From: Cyanoderma ruficeps
Taxonomy: Eukaryota > Chordata > Aves > Passeriformes > Timaliidae
Length of the DNA: 64,000 nucleotides
Assembly: GCA_008694505.1 (NCBI GenBank)
Contig: VZDJ01000346.1
Span: 11,963,790-12,027,789, forward strand
Direction: 5' to 3'
Shown piece by piece: positions 36,946 to 49,012 of the stretch (position 1 is its first letter; each line of letters starts with the position of its first letter). The translations under genes and the position numbers were made by a program. The notes under the pieces were generated by a model. The model was not told where the DNA came from and made no database searches. It saw only the letters and a list, made by a program, of their open reading frames with translations.

Positions 36946-37395
36946 ATCTGTCTGTTGTAAGACAGGGTAACCAGTGCTTACCTGGTATTTGGACTGGAAT
37001 TAAGAAATCATATGGAGGATAACTCAGCTACAGCTAGGAGCTTGCTGAAAATAGCCTAGTGAAGTGAAATAGGAGCTATGTAAGAAGGACCTTTTGATCT
37101 GAAATTTTAAATATGTATACGTTGTTTTTAAGAGTTTTCTGAGTTTACTTTTTATCCATTAGATTTTTTTTCTTAATGTGCTCACTTATTATTGAAGAGG
37201 AGTGCTCTTCCTTTCTATTGTACCACAAAACACAATACCAGTACACACTCAGAACAGTGGTACAGTGAAATTCACAGAGTGAATTTCAAATTGACAGTAT
37301 TTACAACTTAATTTGTCAGTTACTATCATTAGAGATTCTTGGATTCTGTGTAGTTTCTCAGAAGTTTTTCTTGCTCTGATGTATTTTTGGTACAG

Positions 37396-37491
37396 GTTTT
37401 TGGTGCACTAGCATCTGAACCGTTTAAAGTGAGCGATGGCTTTTATGGCACTGGGGAGACCTTTATGTTCACTTTTTCTCCAGATTTTGAG
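37396..37491 (+). CDS. OXR1: OXR1 exon, TLDc domain part 2
   Basis: This 96-nt exon has 32 codons and is phase 0 at both ends. It encodes VFGALASEPFKVSDGFYGTG followed by ETFMFTFSPDFE, between a GTACAG acceptor and GTAAGT. FGALASEP and GFYGTGETF are hallmark TLDc strings. Human has the same sequence apart from conservative changes (PLKVS, FVFTFCPEFE). Coding density is normal and no defect is visible. Confidence 0.98.
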
Positions 37492-38062
37492 GTAAGTAGT
37501 AATGACTTTGTGTGCTTTTGCTCCCTTCCCCACTACAACCCCAAGTGCATGATCTTAAAATATTTAAGGAATAAATCTAACAGTAAATCTGAAAAGGATT
37601 ACAAGTTGGCCCAAAAAAAAGTCATCACACTAGTTTTTTCTTGGACTCTTTAAGTGCACAGTGAATTGGTAGTGTTTGCATGCTGAAGAACACATTCAAC
37701 CTGACTTCTTAATTGTACTGAAGATTTTTATACTGTAAATTCTTCCAGGTATCTGAAAATTCACAAACTGTGCCCTTTTTAGGGGCACATCATCTAATCT
37801 AAGCATATTTTCTTGGTATTTTTCATTGTGTAGGAGTTTGATGCTCAAAGATGACCTGGTTTGGAATGGTCATGTTTTAATTAGCGTAAAACCTCAGAGA
37901 ATTTTTGTCTGCAGCTATCTGTTTCCTGAATTTTCTGTGTCAACTTCATTAAACAGGTCTCTAGCCACCCATAGTCTGTCTTTACTGATGATTGGTTTCC
38001 CTTCTGCCCAAATGAAAGATTTTTATTTGCTAGTCTGTTTTGGTGTTTTTTTTCCTCCTTAG
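37492..38062 (+). other. OXR1: OXR1 intron
   Basis: A 571-bp intron from GTAAGT to a CCTCCTTAG acceptor ending at 38062. No gene or repeat was recognised. Confidence 0.9.
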
Positions 38063-38136
38063 GTTTTTAAATGGACAGGAGACAACATGTTCTTCATTAA
38101 AGGAGACATGGATTCTCTTGCTTTTGGTGGAGGAGG
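38063..38136 (+). CDS. OXR1: OXR1 exon, TLDc domain part 3
   Basis: This 74-nt exon encodes VFKWTGDNMFFIKGDMDSLA and FGGG, ending with the first two bases of another Gly codon before GTAAGT. The sequence is identical to human OXR1 in this stretch as I recall it. The glycine run that ends the exon continues in the next one and is a TLDc core feature. The donor was set at 38137 because only this placement keeps the Gly codon and the frame of the last exon. Confidence 0.98.
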
Positions 38137-38885
38137 GTAAGTTACAATTAGAATCTGTTAAAAATATTTGTCTAGACACCTTTAAAAAAATTGGAATTGA
38201 CTTCAGTTTGGTAGCTCAGGACTCAACAGTTACCAGCCAAGAAACTTTAGTATGTGGTGTTTAGTTTCTGAAGCTGACAAAACTTAAACAGGAGGCTTGT
38301 CTTCCCCATAGTGTGGCATAAAGTTTCAGCCATGCAAGATTATCATGCCTTCCATGCTTGACTTGCATATGTGTCTTCCTGTATTCAGAACGGACACAAG
38401 ATGATTGTGGAAAGATGTAAATGTGAAAATTATGTGTAACCAGAAGAGGCCTGAATTGAAACTGAACCATCCCAAAATATGCCAAGGTCTCCAGAAATCA
38501 TACATTGCCTTGTCCTGATTTTTTCCCATCCATGCCGTTGCATATACTTCTGGAACATTTTCCTCATTTGTTTTCAGCATTCTCTTTAGATATAAATGTG
38601 TTATTATGTCATCTCTTTAATAAAAATGGGAAAAGCTGAAAACCAAGGAATTCTACTTAGCTTATTTCACAATATCTGCAAAACAGGTATTCCCAAATTA
38701 ATAATAAATAGTAAAAAAAAAAATAAAAACCTTGTAGCATAAATTTATTAACAGCAATGAGGTACTTGTGTTAAAAACTAATTCTTTAATTCCTTCTCAT
38801 TTCTAAATTTTGAATGAAAAATACATTGATAGATTCAATGCCTACTCCCTCAGTCTTTTGCTTTAATACATTGTCTTTCTTGCAG
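38137..38885 (+). other. OXR1: last OXR1 intron
   Basis: A 749-bp intron from GTAAGT to a TTCTTGCAG acceptor ending at 38885. Open frames on the - strand at 38261-38580 have no recognisable family match and are treated as chance. Confidence 0.9.
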
Positions 38886-39021
38886 CGGAGAGTTTGCTCT
38901 TTGGCTTGATGGTGATCTCTACCATGGAAGAAGTCATTCATGTAAAACATTTGGGAATCACACACTTTCTAAGCGAGAAGACTTCACTATTCAAGACATA
39001 GAAATATGGGCTTTTGAATAA
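38886..39021 (+). CDS. OXR1: OXR1 terminal coding exon, end of TLDc
   Basis: The first base completes a Gly codon. The exon then encodes GEFALWLDGDLYHGRSHSCK and TFGNHTLSKREDFTIQDIEI, ending WAFE and TAA at 39019-39021. GRSHSCKTFGN and the C-terminal IEIWAFE are diagnostic of OXR1. NCOA7 ends LEVWAFD instead, so this is OXR1 and not its paralogue. The whole TLDc domain, about 160 residues from FRPNLSDPS to the end, is intact with no stop or frameshift. Confidence 0.99.
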
Positions 39022-40940
39022 GTATTTCACTATTTCACAGGTTATTGTCCCAAACCTGACATGAATCAGTGCAGCTTAAAAATCCCTAGGAGCAATATAA
39101 TGTATTTTACTTATCTGTTTTGGGGGGGTTTTTTTCTAATTTTTGAGTGTGGCCATTAGTTATTATTTTTAAATAGCAGATGTTTTTTCATGCTTTTGCA
39201 TCTGTAATATACTGTTGTACTTTTTCTAAGCTATAGACTCTTTTACAAAATATTGACCTTGTGGACTAAAAGTTAACATTAGTTACTTTGAACCTTGTGG
39301 CCTGCAAAATTTTCTTATCCATATTACATTTGCCTCCCAGGTTTCCCACACACACCTTTCCTGCAAACCTGCAAGGGGGCTGCTTCATTGAATATAGCTT
39401 ATTATTTTTGTATTCAGATTATGTCTATGAATGAAGTTGCCCTCTGTGAACCTCTAAGAAAGCTGCGTGTGGGTATTTGGCGGCAGCACTGCAGAGATTG
39501 GTCCAGACCCATGATGGGTTATTCAAGTGGTGCCACAAATGGATGAGAAGCTGAGCATTCCTTCTTAACGCATCCCAGTACACACATGGTGAAGTTAGAA
39601 GAGTTCCAAAGTCAACAGTGCCACTTGTCTTGTTTCTTGTTCATGTGTAGAAAAAGTCAGTTAATACGTGTTGTAGCTGCATGCTGATTGTATTTAAAGA
39701 GTGTTTTGCACATGCTGTTAATGATCCGCAGGTTTGGGACAAATACTGACAATATTGAGCTAAGTGGCAAAGACTTACAAAATAGCAAGAGAATGTAAGA
39801 ATATGATGGTTCCAAAAAATCAAAAGGCTAAAGTAAGCAAAACTCAGTGAACAACTTGTAGCTATAGTAGGGCATTAAAAGTACAGAAACAGATGCATCT
39901 TTCTTCAACATAAAGTGTCAGATATATACTATTATACTGTTGTAGCCGTGTAGCACATCAGCTCCAAGAATATAGCTTATTCCTGTCCAAAGAAAAAAAA
40001 TACTTGTGATGTTTTTGAGTGGGGGTCTATGTTGTAAATTTACAATTAGCACCAGCTCTGATTAAAATAACATCATGTATCATAGGTAGACAATATTGTA
40101 ATTCAGTAGACTCGTGGAATATGCAAACTTACTGTCATGTGACCTCAAAAAATAAATGACAGGCTAGAATACAGTTCCAGTAGCTCTTGTCCACTTTTGT
40201 AGAAAACTTGATAAGCCATTGTGGCAATAACAGCTCAACAAAACTTGTTTGTTTCAAAGCTTTTATTCTATGTTCTGCAGAAAAAAAAACCAAAACAAAA
40301 AAGAACAAAAATATTGCTGTTAAGTGTGACAGTGACTGACTTCGTGCTGAAATTTCAGCTATTTCAGACAAACATTGTATATTATCTTGTAAATTAATGT
40401 TTAAAGTAGTTTTGTTATTATAGAAAAGTGTTGATTGACGGGTTGCTTATAGCACTTTAAATTATTCTAGAAATGGAATAACAGCCAAATGGGTTGGCTT
40501 AGGTAGATGTAGTTGTATATTTCAAAATATTTACATTTCTGGGAAGTAAAAAAAGAAAAAACTCATTTGAAGACAGCTTACTGCTATGGTAACAAGAAAG
40601 GGCAGATGTTTCATCTATAATATGCTAATGCTCAATATGAATAGAAAAACAGGGCTTTGTTTCCTGTCTCTATGTATATCTCTTTATCCTTATTAGAACT
40701 TAGTACAATGTGTAGAGTAAGTGTTTACAAAATAAGGAACTGTAAATAAATTGAAATGGCTTTTCTCCCCTTTGGTCTTCCACAGCAGTATTATTGTCTT
40801 TGTGGAGTTACAACTTATTATTACAACAACAACGACAACAAAAAATCCTGTAATGGATTTCAAGTACTATAAGCTCACAGTTATGTATAGCAAATAAATC
40901 TAAATATACGTAAAAATAAACTTGAGTTGGAGTTTATTTA
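39022..40940 (+). other. OXR1: OXR1 3' untranslated region (probable extent)
   Basis: The AT-rich region after the stop codon carries several AATAAA hexamers, at 40151, 40745, 40893, 40915 and 41193. The pair at 40893 and 40915, followed by TTGAGTTGGAGTTTATTT, looks best for the main 3' end and gives a UTR of about 1.9 kb. Use of the 41193 signal would extend it by about 270 bp. Transcript ends are inferred and not shown. Confidence 0.5.
40915..40920 (+). promoter_or_regulatory. OXR1: probable OXR1 poly(A) signal
   Basis: An AATAAA hexamer, 22 bp after another AATAAA at 40893. A G/T-rich stretch lies within 10-25 bp downstream, as expected for cleavage and polyadenylation. Confidence 0.45.
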
Positions 40941-43589
40941 GAAGGTGGACTTTATGTAGAAGCACAAATGCGGTTTTTTGGTGTTTATTTAACAACTGAA
41001 TGTATAGGATTCATTTTCTCATCTTTTTTTGGCATTTCTGGGTCTTTTTAAAGCCCAGTGGGAACCAATGGGAATGAAATACATTGTCTTCAACCGTTTT
41101 GAAGAGGGAAAGGAGGAGAAGTTTCAGATCATCCTTACTAACAAAACCATTAATTCAACTGCGTAGTCTCACTATCCTAAGCTCATATTGCAAATAAAGC
41201 ATATTTTAGTTTTTTAGAGGGTCATGTGAAGAATTTTATAAATAATTATGCTTTGAAGAATTAAATGAAAGCACACAAAAATCTTCAGTAGCAAATGTTT
41301 CTAAGTATTAGACCAGTTTTGGAAAAGCAAATAGGGAGCAAAAAACTGGAAATCAAAGATAGTGTTTAGTAAGCAGTACAGTAGCAATCATGCTTGTAAA
41401 ATACTAAATTAGTTAAAGGGAGAGAAGGACGTTTGATTTAAAGCATAAGTGACTGTGGCAACACTTGGTGCAGCAGCTGGCTGTGTAAGGGATCTAGAGA
41501 AAGTGGCACATGTCTATTTAGCCAAGACCATGAATTGTATTACCAGAGGTGCAGTTAATTTCTGTATGACACAGATAAAAGGCACTGCCTTTATGACCCT
41601 TTTGCCTTCACTTCATTATCCTTTTTCTGCAATAGAATTTTTTCCCTCTTTCCTGTCAAGGTTTGTTTTGGTGATTCTAAAGTTTTGGGGTTTGACATTT
41701 GCTGAAGGCTTATGAGACCCATCATCTGGAGTTTGTGGCCAAAAGACCATGTCTCAGCATACAGTACTTTGATGGATTCACTGAGTAACTTGATGTTTTA
41801 TTTGGGTACCTGGGGTCCAAACATGGGATTCTTAAAGCATCATCTTTTGGTTCTGAATCCTGTGTTACTGCTTTTGTGTAATCTGCAAAAAGGTCATAAT
41901 GTATGACATACGGCTTGTGCTTGCATCTTCCTGCTCCTGAACCTCTTTATATTGCATTAGTGTTATTTTTTTGTGCAGGAATTAGAATATATGCATAAAA
42001 TTTGCTCTTGGAAGATGAGTAAGAACATTGACTATTCCTTCAGTTTCAAAAAAAATATAATCTTGTATTCTTCATTCAGTATTTGAATCTTAAATCTCAC
42101 TTTCATGTTCTCCCTTTATAGAAGAACAGATGTCATCAGGGTATTTTACTGTTGTCACTGCAATTTGGAGCTCATAGATTTTAACACTGGGATGACTGCA
42201 TGGGAGGCTTAAGTTACCTGCAGTGAGCTAGCAGGTAATGAGGTTGATGATATATAGTAGTGATTACATTGTTATGGCTGCTGTGTTTTCCTGTGGTAGG
42301 ATGAGAATTCTCACAAGCAGAAATACGTAATTCACTTAACACTTTAGTGTGTATTCTTTGTAGAGGTGTTTTGTATAAGGTCTGTTGCCGTGTAGTCACA
42401 AATCTTTTTCTGGTGCTTTGGACAGAGAAACCTTCACAGGAAATATTTTAACAGCCTATGGAAAGGAGAATGTGTTTATATTTTGAAGCAAGTTACTGTT
42501 ATTTTACTTCACGGAGTATGCACACGTATTTGTTTTCTAGTGTGTGGGAGAATGAGCCAAGAAATAATGAGGGTTTTATTTATAGTTCATGTATTCCTTT
42601 GACCACAAAATTTTTTCAAGACAATTTAGTCAGCTATAAAAGGTCATTATATAAAGATGTAAAGAAAAAGTTAAGAATATGCAGGTAAAAATTATGATAT
42701 GTAAGTATTACAGTAAGACATCAGTTTTGTAGGTCAACTTGAGTAGTCTTAAGAGATCTCAAGAAAACATTAAATAAATTCCACTGATTCCATCTTGCAA
42801 TTAATTTTTCTTCCACAGAGTCACACAGTATAACTATGTCTAAAGTATCAATGATCTACATAGGTTTAGAATAGATGTTGTAGTCAGTTCTTGTATCAAG
42901 TTATAAAATATTCAGTTTATTTGTATATTGAAGCTTCAAACTGGAGTACCTGTACTCACAATAAGACAGCAATACTTGTTTTATCAGAGACAAGATGTTA
43001 ATACACCTCCACTTCTGTAAGAAGATATTTGCTCTTTCAGTTTGAAAGAACCTTAAGAGGGAAAAAAAACACATCTTTTTCATTATTTGCCCAGTCATCT
43101 GCTCTGAAACAAATTCTTTTCATGTGAAGCACACACATTTTACCAGGACAGCTATTTTTATAGTAGAGAAAATGATCTCTCTAATCCAGTAAGTAGCAGA
43201 GACCTTACAGAGTTCTCAGATTTGTGAATAACACAGTTTTAAGTCCTAGAAGTATTTAGTCGTCTTCAGCATCACCTGGATTGAAATACATTGTTTTAGT
43301 GACATTGCAATGAGAAATGCTGTAAAATTAGGTCAGTATTTCTGTGTAATGTGGGACAAAATTTTCCTCGAAGTTATGAACATGGTTTCTCTCTTTTCTC
43401 ACAGAGGTACAATTCAATGGAAGATGATGATGTTAGTTGCTTTTTTTGCTGTATACAAAAGTACAAGTACCTGGCTAGTTTGTATATGTTGCATATTATT
43501 TTTCCCTGTATTTATAAAAACAGTATCTGAATAGACAATCACATGAGACATTGCACAATGTTGCATAGAAAGTATTTTTTAGGTAGCTA
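40941..43589. other. OXR1-ABRA intergenic interval (tail to tail)
   Basis: About 2.6 kb lies between the likely ends of the two convergent genes. It is AT-rich, with a further AATAAA at 41193. Short + strand frames at 41449-41906 and 42458-42688 show no family similarity. No gene was recognised. Confidence 0.7.
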
Positions 43590-44322
43590 TCTAATAAAAA
43601 CTTTTATTCATTACATTCCAACCTCCATAAGCTTAAATATGAAACAATCTAAAAAATTAGTTATATAAATACAATAAATATATAAAACCCCATTTATAAA
43701 AAGAAGGATTTTTATGTAATATACAAGAGAAAGCTGTGTCAACAGTTGTATCAACAAGATAATACTGCAGTAATAGTTACAAATTGTGCTTGTAAAGAAA
43801 ACAAATGTGGTATCCTTGATTCTGTACTGTAATAAGGTAATTTTACTTGTATTTAAATCAATTTGGAAGAGAAGTGCATGCACAAGACCATTTTTCAGAT
43901 CAAAAACTTTGTCTGAGTTTATATTGTTATTCAGCTTCTGATCTGGCATGTTTCACATTCCTGATATTCCAGTTTAAACAGGTTGGGAATATCTTAGTGT
44001 AACAAGAAGTAGAAGTTGGAATTAGTTTGTAGCTCTTTATATTGCTTTGGGCTTTTATCATCAGCTGCTTATATTTCATATAGATTTTTCTCCTTATTTT
44101 TCATGTAGTAATTAACATAATTGTCCTGCAAGCACTTCTGGTACAAAATGAAGTCCATTTCGATGTTTGGGTTGTCATGCACTAGTTATAAAATGCATAT
44201 GTCAAAAAATACCCTTTTCTATATGGTGAACAAGAGAATCTTACATTCAAAATGTGCAAATGCTAATGGCAAGGGAGAAGAGGAGAAAAGTTTTCCAAAA
44301 CTTGTTCTAATTATAGCCTAAC
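43590..44322 (-). other. ABRA: ABRA 3' untranslated region (probable extent)
   Basis: Going downstream from the ABRA stop on the - strand, the first AATAAA is at 43608-43603. Cleavage 10-25 nt after it gives a 3' UTR of about 0.73 kb. The region is AT-rich and contains no other hexamer of that exact form in the - strand sense. Confidence 0.5.
43593..43608. promoter_or_regulatory. palindromic double poly(A) signal
   Basis: AATAAAAACTTTTATT has perfect 7-bp arms (AATAAAA/TTTTATT) around AC. It therefore presents an AATAAA on both strands. On the - strand it is the likely ABRA signal. On the + strand it could act as a backstop for OXR1 read-through transcription. Confidence 0.5.
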
Positions 44323-44800
44323 TTATTTTAATAAAGTAATTATGACATTATCATCTCTTCCTTGCCATAACATTTCTCCTTCAAAATCCACCAGCCCGTG
44401 TTTCCTGGCTCTCATCAGAATCCCAACAACCTTGTCTGAGATACGAACGTATCTGTCGAAGAGTTCCCCGAAAGTGACTTGGATCTTGCCGTCGGGCCGT
44501 GGCTTGGCCATCGATTCAATGATGAAGCACATGTCCCTGATCTCCCGGTGGATGTGGGCCTCGGCTCTCTTGGCTCTCTCGGCAGTTTTGGTTCCTTCCT
44601 TTGGGTGGCCGTACCCTTCATCTCCTTTGTGCAGGCGCGTGGACATGGCCAGCTCGGGGTCAAACTCCTCGCTGAAGGGGTTCAACTTCTGCGTTATGAT
44701 GTGCTGGTCGGCCCATTCCTGCCACCGGTCCTTGAGGCTGTGCACGGCGCTGCATTTCCTGCGCGCGTTGCTGCGCGCCTCCTCGCTCAGCCGGCTGGCA
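44323..44800 (-). CDS. ABRA: ABRA exon 2, costars actin-binding region
   Basis: ABRA (STARS) is a sarcomeric actin-binding protein. It promotes Rho-dependent MRTF nuclear entry and SRF target expression in heart and skeletal muscle. This exon starts after a TTTCAG acceptor (plus 44801-44806) with the third base of a split Leu codon. It encodes about residues 251-409, ending DDNVIITLLK and TAA (44325-44323). LKDRWQEWADQHIITQKLNP and SEEFDPELAMSTRLHKGDEG precede the costars domain. That domain, about residues 324-409, includes GKIQVTFGELFDRYVRISDK and KHGLVDFEGEMLWQGRDD. The C-terminal part is almost identical to human ABRA. The exon is much richer in GC than its flanks. Long + strand frames at 44342-44911 and 44479-44943 are shadows. 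Confidence 0.98.
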
Positions 44801-47800
44801 CTGAAAGACACACAAACACACCTGAGCTTTGCATCTCCTTTCCTAATGCAGGTCTGCTGTTTATTGCTCTCTGCTGTAGCTGGGTTACTGTGTTTTTGGG
44901 ACGAGCTGTAATCCACCAGGTGGCACGAGTTCACCACTTCTAAGTTCATTCTCTAGGGGCTGCTCGTCCACACTCAGTTTGCGCTCAAAGGCAAGTTCTG
45001 TGATCACAGCTTTATCCTGTCTGCACCACCACCTTCCAGCCCTGATCGGAGCCATTTTGGCAAACTTTGCCTCAGAATGACTTAATTCTGTGAGGGAGCA
45101 AAACAGTATGTGCTGATTACCTGCACTTTCCGTACCTTTAGTCAGTCCCCATTCCTGCCTGCTTGGCTAAGCCTGAAGTGTGCCTGCCCTGAGGTTAGAG
45201 ATGCTGATTGCTGTAGGTGTATGACCTGGCTGAAAACTACAGGGTGGTAGTGCCTAGAAAAATCTGTCCCCTGTAATAGATGTCAATTATTATAGCAACA
45301 ACAAAAAGCTAATTGAGTGCAGCAGCTCTGTCTATGCTTTTATATTTGGAATATGGTTCTGAATAAATATTGAAGTCCAAAATTTACATTCCTGTTGGTA
45401 GAGTAGAAGCCCGAAAGTGTCAAGGACAAAGGATAAGAAAAAGCCTTCAGGGTTTTATTGGTTTTTGGTTTTTTGTTTTTTTTTTGTATTCAACATCCTT
45501 ACTTTGGACCCTATTAAAAATGTAGTTTTGCCCCCCTTTACAGTGTTCTGAGGTACATTTGATCCCTTTCAAATGATGCATGNTGCTGTCCACTTCCTGT
45601 CAATATGTACGTACAGAACTCAGCTTGAGACTACGCTGTGCTGTAGCTGTGCCAAAGTAATTTTTTTTTAAAATATTTTTACTCCCCCAAGGGGTGCTCT
45701 GAAACCTCCCCAGTAATGTCAGCTCAATGTTAACACCAGAGAATCAGAATGCATACAGTGCTGCAAAGTTGCAGAAAATTCTGTTTCCTTGCTGTTTGGT
45801 TTGGACATTCCTTTGTTTTCTGCTAGTGATTAAAAGAGAATAGGTGTTGTAGAGATGTCCCCAGTTCAGATCAGTGCACCAGAAAGATGCCAGTATTGGG
45901 CAGGGCTACGCTAGGGTAAGAGTTGCAAACACAAAGTGCCAGGGATAGAAAAAGAACTAGGAGAGCTGCAACTATTAGCTGTGGAGTTGCCCTAAGATTG
46001 GCTTGGCTGTATTGAGGAGCTGTGTTTAAAAAGCTCCAAAATGCTCTTCCCTATCAATTTGGTGGAAAACCATCAGAAGAATTGAGCATACTGAGTGGCC
46101 AAGTAAGTGCACCTTTCCTCTGTGGCGTGATTACAGAACATCCTGGGAGGAGGCAGCATGTAATTTTGTGTAAGTGACTAACAGGTAGGGGTTGGCAGGA
46201 AATCATTAAAATACACTAGTGGGGTAAATCTAGACAATCTGGTTTCCCAGCAGTAAATCAAATGCTCCTCTATATAAGCTGTTGTCATACAGGGAAAAGG
46301 AAAGCTGTGATCCTTTGTCCCTTCACCTGAATTGTGCCTTCATTGTCCAGAGGAACTGTGGACAGTTTGGCTGTGCAGAGGAATTTGTCTCCTGAAGCCT
46401 ATGGCTGTCCCAAAGGTCACAGAAACCGTGTGCCAGCACAGTCTGAACTCCAACTGAAGCTCAGATTGCTTCACTAGCTCTTCATGTGGGAAGCTATCAG
46501 TTAAGGCAGGGGAAAAAATCCTAAGTCAATCAAAATTGCCTTGAAGAAGTGATGCCATCAGTCTCAGTGGAGTTTATGAGTAGATATCATCGTGGAGGGC
46601 TTATTCCTCATCCACAGCCAGCTGCTTCCCCTTCTCTCCAGAGACTGTGACCTCTGAGAAAGTCCTAGAGCTTCGGTTCCCCAGGTTGAGCGGAGTGGGG
46701 GGGGACAGCAGGAAGCTGTGCAGTCTTTGTTACTTGCTTTAACAGTCTAGAATGTATTCCCTCCTTTTCCTACTAAAACTCATTTTCCTTTCTAGCAGAA
46801 TATTATTATTGCCTTCCTCATCCACATCATCTTCTCAGTGGTTGAGAAAACCATCTGATCTATCCTTCTGCTTTTAAAGTGCCTCACATGGGCTTGAAAA
46901 AAACCTTACTTTTTAATGCAGCTTGTAATTTAACCATTTCTAGTTGCTCAAGTACCATTTTTGCCATAGTTTAGCTTAATGACAAGCTTAAAACATGAAT
47001 TGCATACACAGAGAAGCATTTTTTCATGTGTCTACTGCACCTACACAAAGGATTATGCATCCAAAGGGAAAGTTTTGAACTTTTACCCCTTCTAAGAAGT
47101 GCTTTACATGCAACAATCAACTAAGTTAACCTGTTAACCAGAATGACCATCCTAAATGCATTCTGACCTTCTAGGCAAATAATGTCTGTGTTGCATATTC
47201 ACCCTGGTTCTTTCTGTAGGGGAAAGGTATGAATCCCGTTCCAACATTTTGAGTTTCATATCCCTTTTGTTGCATCCTTTTTGCTCCTAAGCAGGAATAG
47301 AAGAATGTCCCTTATGCCAGTAGGAGTCAACAGGCCATCTACTAAGGAAGCAACCTTATTCCAGTGAGTAGTGAAGCTGGAAATAATGAAGGTGCTGATG
47401 TGAGGAAAACAAAATACTTGCACTGATGCTTTTTTCCTGGAATGTGGAGAGGAAAGTGGGAGATACACTTTAACAACTGTGTACTTAGGGCCTTTTTGAA
47501 GAAGATTAAACTACGTTGAAAGGTTCATAAAGGTAACAGGCTGAAATAAAATATTGTGAGGCTATTACATAAATTTAAAAAAATAAGTAGTTAAAAAAGT
47601 CCAGTCCTGATAGCAGCACTGTAAGTACAGAAAATTATTTTTGTGTCTGATTTCAGTGGAAGAAAGAGCTGTAAGTAACATAGAGGGTGTTGTCATTTGG
47701 ACAACAGTTAATATGCCTAATCAATCTTTTTTCAAGTAGCAGCACTAAAATTAGACATACAAGGAAAATGTAAGACAGAAGCTAGATAGTCTGTTTCTGC

Positions 47801-49012
47801 TATAACATTTGAAACTGGGAAATTTTTTTAATTGAAGTTGTTTACAGGTAAGTGCTGCAAATGTATCCTTTTTCCACTGTATATTTGGAATCTTTGGTTT
47901 GAGGCCGTAACTCCTGTGAAAGGATGGTGCACACAGTCCTTGCCAAAAGCAGGTTCCACAAACTTTCAAGCCCTAGGTTACTGGGAGCTTTTTGCACTTG
48001 GGCTATTAGCCATTTTCTTCTTACAGGAGCTGACTGCTCAACTGTACAGCAAAGCATCATTCCAATCCCATCTGAACAGTTAAAACAGCTCTGGGGGTGT
48101 GTGTTAAGATAGCTGTGATTAAAGGTACTCTGTGGTTGAAATCCATCACTGTGTTGGTCACAGTCTAATTGTCACGATAATGTTCATCAGTAGTGAGGTG
48201 TAAAACCAAAACTGTAACCATGATACAGTCTGCCTGCCTGTCTGCATAGGGATCACAAAGTCTGTTTTGGCATTTTCATCCGTTTTTCATCCTCAGTGCT
48301 GATCCAGTTTTTAATTTCTGAATTTAAAATTCTGAAAATGCCATTGAGATATGGTGTGAACTTGGAGTCCAAGATACTGTGAAATTTTCCTTTCTTTGAA
48401 TTGGTGAATTCCAAATTCATGGAAAGCTTCCAAAGAGAAGCAGTGAACCCAGCTTTTGGTAAGAAGTATGTAGAAGTAATTCCTACAACATTGATTTGGG
48501 ACATTCTCTTCAAATTGCTCCTGAGAATATTTACAATTTATACTAACCAAAATAATGAATAAGTATTTGGAAATATTACTTATCAAATACATTGATTTAG
48601 ACATTTGCTGAAATAAATTAATAGCTGCAGGCTGTAGAGGTAAAAGTTGTGATTCTGAAATATGGACTGAAGTATTAAGAGGTAAGTAGTTATTTTGATG
48701 AACTGGTAAATCCAGTGTGAAAATTAAATATAATTAACATTTCCAAAATATAACTTCCTGACTTTTTGTATTAGGTACATTGTCCAATGTTTTTTGAAGA
48801 ACTGCTTAAGCACAGAGTGATATGTGAAAGGTCTCTTGAATTTTGATTAATTTCTTCTAAGCCAGGAGTAATAGGTCATCATTGACCACTTGCTATTATT
48901 CCCTCCACCCTCCATTTTCCCTGTGGAAAGCTGTACCCCTCTGCCATTTGTATAATGAAGATGCTTTGGATGTAATTGATGTAACTTGATGTAATGAAGC
49001 TGCTTTACTTAC
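44801..49012 (-). other. ABRA: ABRA intron
   Basis: The single intron between the coding exons is 4.2 kb, with GTAAGT at plus 49012-49007 and TTTCAG at plus 44806-44801. Human ABRA also has two coding exons. The intron contains a T-rich run near 45470-45485 and one undetermined base at 45583. Overlapping short frames at 47750-48115 and 48250-48605 show no family match. No gene or dated repeat was recognised. Confidence 0.85.

Larger units (their letters stand above)
31700..37395 (+). other. OXR1: OXR1 intron (5.7 kb)
   Basis: The intron runs from GTGGGT to a GTACAG acceptor at 37390-37395. It contains a run of broken - strand coding-like frames (31962-34411), an A-rich block (34090-34162) and an antisense CR1 piece (36697-36945). 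Short TTACTTTACTTTTAC-type tandem repetition occurs at about 35150-35200. Nothing else was recognised. Confidence 0.85.

Noticed and set aside
44342..44943. Two long + strand ORFs (189 and 154 codons)
   Set aside because: They lie opposite the GC-rich ABRA exon 2, whose - strand frame is clearly the real one.
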